Source: Pseudomonadota bacterium
GTDB taxonomy: Bacteria; Pseudomonadota; Alphaproteobacteria; Rhizobiales; Segnochrobactraceae
Length of the DNA: 6,397 bases
Reading direction: 5' to 3'
NCBI GenBank assembly: GCA_023442215.1
Contig: JAEZMP010000281.1
Span: 1 to 6,397 of the forward strand
Position 1 is the first letter of the stretch, and every line of letters begins with the position of its first letter. The translations under genes and the position numbers were made by a program. Shown here piece after piece: positions 1 to 4,978 of this stretch. Below the pieces are notes generated by a model. The model made no database searches and was not told where the DNA came from. It saw only the letters and a list, made by a program, of their open reading frames with translations.

Positions 1-525
1 ATTGGTCTCGATCTGATAGCCGGCGGGGACATTGACCGGTCTGCCGATCGCCCAGCGCTCCAGAGGGATCGCGATCACGAGGCCGGCGACGATGCCGATC
101 AACGCGATGCCAATGCCGTCCAGCACCCACCGGTCGACCTCGCCGTAGGGTTCCTCGCGGTCTAGGGCCGCCGTGAGGTCGGCCGGGAACGTCTTCAGCG
201 CGCCCATGGCGGCCCTGAACTTGCCGCGCAGCTCGCCCATCGTGCTGACGAGATCGGCCTCGTCCGCCTGCACGTCGGCATCGAGCTTCTGTTCAATATC
301 CTTGGGGGCGGCTGCGGGGGCGGGCGCTGCGGCCGGGGCTGCCTGCGCAACCGGCGGTGCCGCCGCCGGCGTTGCTGCCGGCGCTTCGGCCGGGGCGGGC
401 GTTGCCGCCAGTGCCACCGTGGCGGAAAGGCCCGAGACCGGGCCGGCTGCGAAAAGGGCGACCATGAGTGCGGCGAGCAGCGCCGCGACCGACCGTGTCG
501 GCTTGCAAAGTGTCCGGCTGGACAT
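1..525 (-). CDS. N-terminal part of a membrane protein, possibly an MscS-type channel (cut by window edge)
   Basis: An open frame of 175 codons starts at the ATG at 525 and runs off the left edge without a stop. The N-terminus has basic residues (R4, K8, R11) and a hydrophobic stretch at about 13-27. The ALAA near residues 38-41 is a plausible signal peptidase site, so this looks like a signal peptide. Residues 42-74 are a low-complexity Ala/Pro linker. Residues 75-130 are charged and probably helical. A transmembrane segment follows at about 134-154 (WVLDGIGIALIGIVAGLVIA). GGGGA lies five bases before the ATG and supports the start. A signal peptide, Ala/Pro linker and later membrane segments occur in long alphaproteobacterial MscS-like channels, but no MscS core is inside the window, so that function is a guess. 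The gene follows nadQ on the same strand after a 130-base gap, so joint transcription is possible but not shown. Confidence 0.8.
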   Translation of the reverse strand, partial: MSSRTLCKPTRSVAALLAALMVALFAAGPVSGLSATVALAATPAPAEAPAATPAAAPPVAQAAPAAAPAPAAAPKDIEQKLDADVQADEADLVSTMGELRGKFRAAMGALKTFPADLTAALDREEPYGEVDRWVLDGIGIALIGIVAGLVIAIPLERWAIGRPVNVPAGYQIETN

Positions 526-530
526 CGAAT

Positions 531-645
531 TCCCCAAAATGCGCCGCCGGATGCCGGAAGGCGCCCCCAAGATCACCAAATCTTTATCGGCCGTCCGAAC
601 CGCCGTCGATAGGGCGAAACGCGCCTTGATTACCCATTTTGGGGA
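531..645. repeat. Widely spaced perfect 11-bp inverted repeat
   Basis: TCCCCAAAATG at 531-541 is matched by its exact reverse complement CATTTTGGGGA at 635-645, with 93 bases between. The two arms frame almost the whole gap between nadQ and the left-edge gene. The left arm includes that gene's ribosome-binding site. In such GC-rich sequence an A4/T4-containing 11-mer paired by chance in one small gap is not expected, but no function is known. Confidence 0.6.
536..564 (-). terminator. Hairpin plus T-run just before the left-edge gene
   Basis: Read on the minus strand, GCGCC pairs with GGCGC and an inner CCGG pairs with CCGG around a CAT loop. A small 2x1 internal loop separates the two stems, and ATTTT follows directly. 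It looks like an intrinsic terminator, perhaps for nadQ. It ends only about 10 bases before the ATG at 525 and abuts the GGGGA ribosome site, so it could instead be an attenuator or a translation-control hairpin for that gene. The T-run is short and the stem is interrupted, so confidence is limited. Confidence 0.4.
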
Positions 646-655
646 GCAGCGCGGG

Positions 656-1669
656 CTATCCGCGCGACAGCGGCAGCCGCACGCCCGGGGTCAGCCGCTC
701 CAGCACAACTTCGCGGCGGAACCGCACCAGCCGCGCGGGGCGTCCGCCGGTGTTGGAGGCGGTCTCGCCGGTCTCCTCCACCAGCCCCTGCGCTTCCACC
801 AGCCGGCGGAAATTCTGCTTGTGCAGCCGCACGCCGGACAGCGCCTCCACGGTGCCCTGCAGCTCGGAGAGCGTGAAGCTCGGCGGCATCAGCTCGAAGA
901 TCACCGGGCGGTATTTGATCTTGCCGCGCAGCCGGCCGATGGCGATGGCCAGCATCCGCCGGTGGTCGAGCGCCATCGCGGCGCCAGGTGCGAGGTCGTC
1001 CGCCGGCGGCGGTGCCTCGCCGCGGTCGTGCCAGGCTTCTGCGACCAGCCCGGCCTCATAGAGCAGCTCATAGCGGTCGAGCACGCGCTCCTCGTTCCAG
1101 GCGGGCGCGGTGCCGAAGCCGAACGTCAGGCCGAGCCGTTCCTGCCGCGCCTGTCGCACGGCCGGGCTCGGCGCCTCCGCCTGCCAGGCGAACAGCCGCG
1201 GCTCGATGCGGTCGAGGGCGGCCGGGCGGCCGGCGCGCCAGTCCTCGTGCGGCAGGAAGGCATACCAGTCCCGCCAGACCGCGTCCGCCGCTCCTGCCGG
1301 CTTCACCTCGCGGACGAGGGCGAGATAGGCGATGGCGAGCGCGTAGACGGCGTTGCGGCCCGCCTCGGTGCGGTCGCGGTCGGAGAAGGTGTAGAGCTGC
1401 TCGACATAGCCGAGGGTCTGGTTGGTGAGCCGCCCGACCCAGGCGCGCACGCCCATTTCCAGCGTCCGGTGCTCGCGCTCCAGCGGGCCGGAGGGCAGCG
1501 CGTCCGGAATCGCCGGTCGGCGGACGGCGAGCACGCGCGGCTCGCGCGCCGAGGCGGCGATCACCACGGCGCTGAGCGTGACGGACGGCATCGGCATCGC
1601 GCCGCCTGCCGGCGGCACCGCGGCGGCGCCGGGCTGGTCTGAAACTGGCGAGGCTGGCTCGGTGGTCAT
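656..1669 (-). CDS. nadQ: NadQ-type transcriptional regulator of NAD metabolism (Nudix-like domain plus winged helix)
   Basis: This 337-residue cytoplasmic protein matches the COG4111 NadQ family, which in alphaproteobacteria is described as a regulator of NAD synthesis genes such as nadABC. Residues about 30-200 form a Nudix-like sensor domain (VTLSAVVIAA, then EPRVLAVRR at 43-51). The region where the Nudix box belongs, about 61-87, reads GPLEREHRTLEMGVRAWV and lacks the paired catalytic glutamates, so it is probably a ligand sensor rather than a hydrolase. LGYVEQLYTF at 86-95 is typical of the family. Residues about 258-320 form the winged helix: FTLSELQGTVEAL, a KQNFRRLVE recognition helix, then GGRPARLVRF in the wing. 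The ATG at 1669 gives the usual family length. Its only ribosome-site-like element, AGAGGA, is about 15 bases upstream, so a start near 1595 (M25 or M27) is possible. The frame stays open upstream to 2734, but that part is antisense to the SDR. No nadA, nadB or nadC is in the window. Confidence 0.9.
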   Translation of the reverse strand: MTTEPASPVSDQPGAAAVPPAGGAMPMPSVTLSAVVIAASAREPRVLAVRRPAIPDALPSGPLEREHRTLEMGVRAWVGRLTNQTLGYVEQLYTFSDRDRTEAGRNAVYALAIAYLALVREVKPAGAADAVWRDWYAFLPHEDWRAGRPAALDRIEPRLFAWQAEAPSPAVRQARQERLGLTFGFGTAPAWNEERVLDRYELLYEAGLVAEAWHDRGEAPPPADDLAPGAAMALDHRRMLAIAIGRLRGKIKYRPVIFELMPPSFTLSELQGTVEALSGVRLHKQNFRRLVEAQGLVEETGETASNTGGRPARLVRFRREVVLERLTPGVRLPLSRG

Positions 1670-1963
1670 CGTCGGCGGTCTGGTTCCTCTTCGGCAGCTC
1701 GACAGGAGCGGCTTGCGTCCGGCGGAAGCGGTCCGTCGGCACCGCCCCACGCCGCCGCAAGCGGCCGCGGCAGGATAGCGGAACGGCCGGCCCCGCGCCG
1801 GGATTTCCTGCGCGCAGCCGCGGGTTCCCACAACCTTGGCCGGCACCGCTTCACCCCGCGATCCGGCCACGGGCGGAATTTGGTCCCAACGCCCGGCCGA
1901 TTCTGCCATGGTGATCAACGCTATCTTCGGCATGACAGCGTTTTGCGACAGGCGAGGGAGACG
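1670..1963. other. Divergent intergenic region between nadQ and the SDR gene
   Basis: These 294 bases separate two divergently transcribed genes and must hold both promoters. The nadQ-proximal half is extremely GC-rich, and I see no convincing -35/-10 pair for either direction. The most distinctive element is the inverted repeat at 1917-1942, listed separately. Reading frames crossing the region are open by composition only; their translations are low-complexity and resemble no family I know. Confidence 0.6.
1917..1942. promoter_or_regulatory. Operator-like inverted repeat before the SDR gene
   Basis: AACGCTATC at 1917-1925 and GACAGCGTT at 1934-1942 are complementary at eight of nine positions, separated by eight bases. 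The arm centres are 17 bases apart, and the repeat ends 21 bases before the SDR ATG. The size and place suit a dimeric regulator acting on the SDR promoter, or a hairpin in the SDR leader. It is one of the less GC-rich stretches in this intergenic region. The cognate regulator is unknown; NadQ from the adjacent divergent gene is one candidate, by position only. Confidence 0.4.
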
Positions 1964-2770
1964 ATGACGGGAGACGAGACCGGCGCGGCAGCGGCGGGGC
2001 CGGGCGCCACGCACGAGTTCGAAGGCAGGGTGGTGCTCGTCAGCGGCGGCAGTTCGGGCATCGGCCGGGCGGCGGCGCTGGCGTTCGCGCGGCGTGGCGC
2101 CTCGGTGGTGGTCGCGGGCCGCGACCGGCCGCGCGGCGAGGAGGTCGCCGCCGCCTGCGCCGCGCTCGGCGCCCATGCCGCGTTCGTCGCCGCCGACCTG
2201 TCCGTTCCCGACGCGGCGGCGAAGATGGTGGAGCGCGCCCGCGCCGCCTTCGGTCGCCTCGACATCGCCTTCAACAATGCCGGCATCCAGGAAGCCGCCG
2301 CGCCGCTCGCCGAGCAGCCGGACGCGGTGTTCGAGGCGGTGTTCGGCCTGAACGTCCGCGCGGTGTTTCTGGCGATGAAGGCCGAGATCGCCGCGATGCG
2401 CGATCTCGGCGGCGGCGTCATCATCAACAACGCCTCTGTGTCCGGCTCGCGCAACCCGAACGGCGGGCTTGCGCTCTATTCGGCCTCCAAGGCGGCGGTG
2501 CTGTCGATGACGCGCACCGCGGCGCTGGAATACGGTCCCGCCGGCATCCGCATCAATGCGATCTCGCCCGGCCGGGTCGACACGCCGCTGATGCAGACGG
2601 CGGCCGCCAATCTCGGCCTGCCGGTGGAGCGGATCGCCGCCTCGCTGCCGGCGCGCCGGGTCGGTCGGCCGGAGGATGCCGCCGAGGCCGTGGTGTGGCT
2701 CGCCTCGGAGGCCGCCTCGTTCGTCTTCGGGCACGATCTGGCCGTGGACGGCGGCTTTCTCGCCTCTTAG
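1964..2770 (+). CDS. Classical short-chain dehydrogenase/reductase (SDR)
   Basis: This is a 268-residue soluble NAD(P)-dependent oxidoreductase with a single Rossmann fold, close to the typical classical SDR length. The cofactor motif is SGGSSGIG at 27-34, with Ser in place of the usual leading Thr. R53 in AGRD after the second strand suggests a preference for NADP(H). NNAG is at 104-107. The likely catalytic set is N130 (LNVRAVF), S158 (NNASVSG), Y172 and K176 (YSASK). The ISPGRVDTPL and HDLAVDGGF motifs complete the fold. The ATG at 1964 was chosen because GAGG at 1954-1957 is six bases upstream. A GTG at 1880 is in frame but would add 28 residues unlike any SDR N-terminus. The gene is divergent from nadQ and convergent with bioY, so it is probably monocistronic. 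The substrate cannot be inferred; the family includes many 3-oxoacyl-ACP reductase-like enzymes and alcohol dehydrogenases. Confidence 0.93.
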   Translation: MTGDETGAAAAGPGATHEFEGRVVLVSGGSSGIGRAAALAFARRGASVVVAGRDRPRGEEVAAACAALGAHAAFVAADLSVPDAAAKMVERARAAFGRLDIAFNNAGIQEAAAPLAEQPDAVFEAVFGLNVRAVFLAMKAEIAAMRDLGGGVIINNASVSGSRNPNGGLALYSASKAAVLSMTRTAALEYGPAGIRINAISPGRVDTPLMQTAAANLGLPVERIAASLPARRVGRPEDAAEAVVWLASEAASFVFGHDLAVDGGFLAS

Positions 2771-2818
2771 AGCGCTTTCCGATCTGATGGAATCATCAGA
2801 TCAACAAGGACATGCTCT
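2769..2818. repeat. Palindromic intergenic element, possible bidirectional terminator
   Basis: The element has an inner stem GATCTGAT (2781-2788) / ATCAGATC (2795-2802) with a six-base GGAATC loop. Outer arms are AGAGC (2769-2773) and GCTCT (2814-2818). It overlaps the SDR stop codon and lies between two convergent genes, where it could end transcription from both sides, though no clear T-run follows. From memory, the pattern AGAGC-GCTTTCC-GATC...GATC-...GCTCT resembles a short palindrome dispersed between genes in Hyphomicrobiales genomes. This window holds only one copy, so the dispersed nature rests on that recollection. Confidence 0.6.
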
Positions 2819-2850
2819 GGGCGTCCGGCCAGGCGCGATTGCGCGGGCGG

Positions 2851-3399
2851 TCAGGCCCGCGCGCGGATCATCGGATAGGCGCGCTTCACCGTCACCGCCA
2901 CCGCGGTCGCCACCACCGCCTTGACGATGTCGCCCGGCACGAACACCGCCGACCCGGCGATGGCGGTCCAGAGCGGGATCTTCGCGGCAAGCGCGACCCA
3001 CGGCACCCCGATCAGGTAGACCACGCCGATGCCGCCGGCGACGTTGAAGACGAAGCCGAGCGCCGGCCCGACCTGCCGCCAGAATGTCTCAAACAGCGCG
3101 CCCACGGCGAACGCCGCGACCGGCCAGGAGAACAGGAAGCCGGCGGTCGGCCCGAAGAACACCGCCAGTCCCCCGTTACCGCCGGCGAGCAGCGGCAGTC
3201 CGGCCGCCACCAGAAGCAGGAACAGCACCAGCGCGAGGCATCCCCGCCGTGCGCCGAGGATCGAGCCCGCCAGCATCGGCCCGAGCGATTGCGCGGTGAT
3301 CGGCACGCCCGCCAGCGGCATGGTGATCGGCGGAAACAGCGCCAGCGCCGCCGTGATGGCGGCGAACAGTGCGATGAGGACGATATCCCGGGTGGTCAA
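2851..3399 (-). CDS. bioY: BioY, biotin-binding S component of the ECF biotin transporter
   Basis: This 182-residue, strongly hydrophobic inner-membrane protein has about six predicted transmembrane helices and the length typical of BioY. Family motifs are visible: VPITAQSLGPMLAGSILGARRG-type residues at 32-53, GGNGGLAVFFGPTAGFLFSWP-type residues at 73-93, and VPGDIVKA at 154-161, with the conserved Asp157 and Lys160 near the C-terminus. BioY captures biotin and associates with BioM and BioN for energized uptake. The start is a TTG at 3399. It is supported by AGGAG six bases upstream, by the TTGA overlap with the bioN stop, and by the family-like N-terminus TTRDIVLIALFAA. It is the last gene of the bioMNY operon; the palindrome at 2769-2818 follows downstream. 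Confidence 0.96.
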   Translation of the reverse strand: MTTRDIVLIALFAAITAALALFPPITMPLAGVPITAQSLGPMLAGSILGARRGCLALVLFLLLVAAGLPLLAGGNGGLAVFFGPTAGFLFSWPVAAFAVGALFETFWRQVGPALGFVFNVAGGIGVVYLIGVPWVALAAKIPLWTAIAGSAVFVPGDIVKAVVATAVAVTVKRAYPMIRARA

Positions 3400-4034
3400 G
3401 GTCGGCTCCTGTCGGATCGCGGCCGGCGCCTCGGCGCCGGATCGAAGCCGCGCGCGTCGATGGCATCGGCAATGTCATCGGCCATTTTCAGCGCGCGGAC
3501 AATCACCGGCAGCGCGACCGCGACGAGGCTGCGTTCGAGGCCCCGCGCGCGCTGGGCCTCCCGCACCTCGCGCGTGATCTCCGCGATGAGCGGGATGAAG
3601 CGGAACGCCAGCGAGACGGCGAGCGCCACGCGCGCCGAGGAGAGCCCCACGCGGTCGAGCGGCGCGAGCAGCCGTTCCAGCGTGGCGATGATGGCGGACG
3701 TCCGCGTCGTCAGGGTGACGAGCGCGGCGAGCAGCACCAGCGCGTAGAGCCGCAGCGCCACCTCGAGGCCGGTCATCCACTGGCCGAGCGCGGCCTGCGC
3801 CGCGAGCAGCACCACGGCGATCCAGACGAACCGCCGCATTTCGGCAAGGAGCCCGCGCACGCCGAGACCGGCGACGAAATAGAGCGCGCAGACCGCCGCG
3901 AGGCCCGTGGCGAGCCACCGCCAGTCGGCGGCGAGAAAGGCCAGGGTGCCGGCTCCGGCGAGCACCGCGAGCTTCACGCCGGCCGGCAGGCGGTGGATCG
4001 GGGAGCCCTCCGGCCGGGACGTGCCTCCGGTCAC
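3396..4034 (-). CDS. bioN: BioN, transmembrane coupling (T) component of the ECF biotin transporter
   Basis: This 212-residue membrane protein is an EcfT/CbiQ-family member. Hydrophobic helices lie at about 20-36, 40-58, 70-84 and 92-108, followed by a cytoplasmic coupling region. That region carries the two diagnostic Ala-Arg-Gly motifs, ARG at 163-165 (EAQRARGLE) and 194-196 (AIDARGFDP), which dock on the ATPase. SLAFRFIPLIAEITREVREAQ at 141-161 is also typical of the family. The start is a GTG at 4034 that shares bases with the bioM stop (GTGA); GGGA is seven bases upstream, inside the bioM 3' end. The same frame is open further upstream to 5363, but that stretch is antisense-type noise over bioM and dctP. 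The arginine-rich tail after residue 200 is an ordinary basic cytoplasmic end. Confidence 0.95.
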   Translation of the reverse strand: MTGGTSRPEGSPIHRLPAGVKLAVLAGAGTLAFLAADWRWLATGLAAVCALYFVAGLGVRGLLAEMRRFVWIAVVLLAAQAALGQWMTGLEVALRLYALVLLAALVTLTTRTSAIIATLERLLAPLDRVGLSSARVALAVSLAFRFIPLIAEITREVREAQRARGLERSLVAVALPVIVRALKMADDIADAIDARGFDPAPRRRPRSDRSRP

Positions 4035-4705
4035 GACATCATCCCGACATAGCGGGCGAGCGCGGGCGAGGGGGCGTCGTCGACCGCCACCCGGCCGCCT
4101 TCGATCACCACCACCCGGTCGAAGCCGGCGACGAGGTCGAGATCGTGGGTGACGACGACGACCGGCTGCGGCAGCGAGGCGATGGCCTCGGCGATGCGCC
4201 GCTTGTTGCGCAGGTCGAGCAGCGTCGTCGGCTCGTCGAGCACGAGATAGTCGGGCTCCATCACGAGCACGCCGGAAATCGCCAGCAACTGCTTCTCGCC
4301 GCCGGAGAGCAGGTGCGCGGGCTGCTGGCGCAGCGCCGTCAGGTTCCACCGGTCGAGTGCCGCGTCCACCCGCGCGGCGATCTCCGGCCTGGAAAGCCCG
4401 CGGTTCTTCAGCCCGAAGGCGAGGTCCTCCTCCACCACGGGAAACACGATCTGGTTGTCGGGGTTCTGGAACACGAAGCCGACCTTGCGGCGCACCGCCT
4501 TGCCGTCGGCGCGGGTATCGAGGCCGTCCACCAGCACCCGGCCGCGCGCGGGCAGCACCAGGCCGTTCAGCAGGCGCGCGAACGTGCTCTTGCCGGAGCC
4601 GTTCGACCCCACCACCGCGATGCGGCGTTCGCCGAGCGAGAGGTCGACGCCATCGAGCACGGTGCGGTCGCCGAAGCTGTGGGAGACGTGTTCGACACGG
4701 ATCAT
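4031..4705 (-). CDS. bioM: BioM, ATPase (A) component of the ECF biotin transporter
   Basis: This 224-residue cytoplasmic ABC ATPase has every expected motif: Walker A GSNGSGKST (33-41), Q-loop FQNPDNQ with Q80 (79-85), signature LSGGEKQ (133-139), Walker B YLVLDEP with catalytic E158 (153-159), a D-loop reading LLDL (162-165) and switch H187. FQNPDNQ is typical of ECF-type ATPases. Assignment to BioM rests on the following bioN and bioY genes; the sequence alone would say CbiO/EcfA-type. It is first in the operon and runs into bioN through GTGA, suggesting translational coupling. The ATG at 4705 gives a family-like N-terminus (MIRVEHVSHSFGDRTVL). No ribosome site is at normal spacing: GGAGG lies 15 bases upstream with a possible small hairpin between. 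No TTATMKATAA-type BioR box was found upstream. Confidence 0.95.
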   Translation of the reverse strand: MIRVEHVSHSFGDRTVLDGVDLSLGERRIAVVGSNGSGKSTFARLLNGLVLPARGRVLVDGLDTRADGKAVRRKVGFVFQNPDNQIVFPVVEEDLAFGLKNRGLSRPEIAARVDAALDRWNLTALRQQPAHLLSGGEKQLLAISGVLVMEPDYLVLDEPTTLLDLRNKRRIAEAIASLPQPVVVVTHDLDLVAGFDRVVVIEGGRVAVDDAPSPALARYVGMMS

Positions 4706-4767
4706 GAAGGGCGCAACCCGCCTCCGGCTTCGCGAGACCGCGCCCGCCCGGAGTGTGGCCCGGTCTC
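4706..4767 (-). promoter_or_regulatory. bioM leader with a 7-bp hairpin and a distant ribosome site
   Basis: GAGACCG at 4734-4740 and CGGTCTC at 4761-4767 form a perfect 7-bp stem around 20 bases, ending about 29 bases before the bioM ATG. Between the stem and the ATG, on the minus strand, are GGAGG (4725-4721) and then GGCG and CGCC, which can pair around GGTTG. This small hairpin could partly mask GGAGG or shorten its effective distance to the start codon. The promoter itself is not recognisable, and no BioR-like AT-rich palindrome is present. Any regulatory role is inference. Confidence 0.35.
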
Positions 4768-4837
4768 CCCGGCCGGCATTCTCGTCCGGTCGGGAAGGCG
4801 GTCCGGTGGCGCGGTCCTGCTTTGGCGCGATCGGGCG

Positions 4838-4946
4838 GCCGGTGCAAGTCCCACCGGCGCGGCGTAGCCCGAAAAGTCCCGCCGGCGCGGCGGCCCCGAA
4901 AATCCCGCCGGCGCGGCGGGCCCGAAAAGTCCCGCCGGCTCCGGGG
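4838..4946. repeat. Tandem array of 26-28 bp hairpin units (serial terminator-like on the minus strand)
   Basis: Three good units begin at 4868, 4895 and 4921, sharing CCCGAAAAGTCCCGCCGGC (the second lacks the G before TCCC). A diverged unit at about 4840-4866 shares the AGTCCC-CCGGCGCGGCG part. Units 1 and 2 contain the inverted repeats CCGCCG-GCG-CGGCGG (4879-4893) and CCCGCCG-GCG-CGGCGGG (4904-4920). On the minus strand each stem is followed by GACTTTTC or ATTTTC. The diverged unit forms its own 7-bp stem, GCCGGTG/CACCGGC (4838-4858). Transcripts leaving dctP meet the whole series before reaching bioM, so a job as stacked terminators insulating bioMNY is reasonable. The unit lengths are not multiples of three, which argues against coding. 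Confidence 0.75.
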
Positions 4947-4978
4947 CTGCCGGGCCGGCGGGCGGGCGCGGTCGCGCT

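Noticed and set aside
173..1642. Long plus-strand open frame of 489 codons across the left gene and nadQ
   Set aside because: It is antisense to two supported genes, and its product is Ala/Arg/His-rich low complexity with no family features. Long antisense frames are expected at this GC content.
1880..1963. Upstream GTG start for the SDR at 1880
   Set aside because: It adds 28 residues unlike SDR N-termini and lacks a ribosome site, whereas the ATG at 1964 has GAGG at good spacing.
1670..2734. Upstream extension of the nadQ frame to 692 codons
   Set aside because: The added part is antisense to the well-supported SDR, is Arg/His/Gly-rich, and would double the normal NadQ length.
2812..3747. 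Plus-strand open frame of 311 codons opposite bioY and bioN
   Set aside because: It is antisense to two clear membrane-protein genes; its Arg/His/Gln-rich translation is typical of GC-driven shadow frames.
4838..4858. Possible tRNA T-arm or cobalamin-riboswitch fragment (GGTGCAAGTCC between complementary arms)
   Set aside because: The loop does not follow the T-loop pattern TTCRA, no other tRNA arms are present, and the other conserved cobalamin-riboswitch boxes are missing. It is better explained as a diverged unit of the tandem array.
4838..4946. CRISPR array
   Set aside because: The units abut with no unique spacers, they are GC hairpins, and no cas genes are present.
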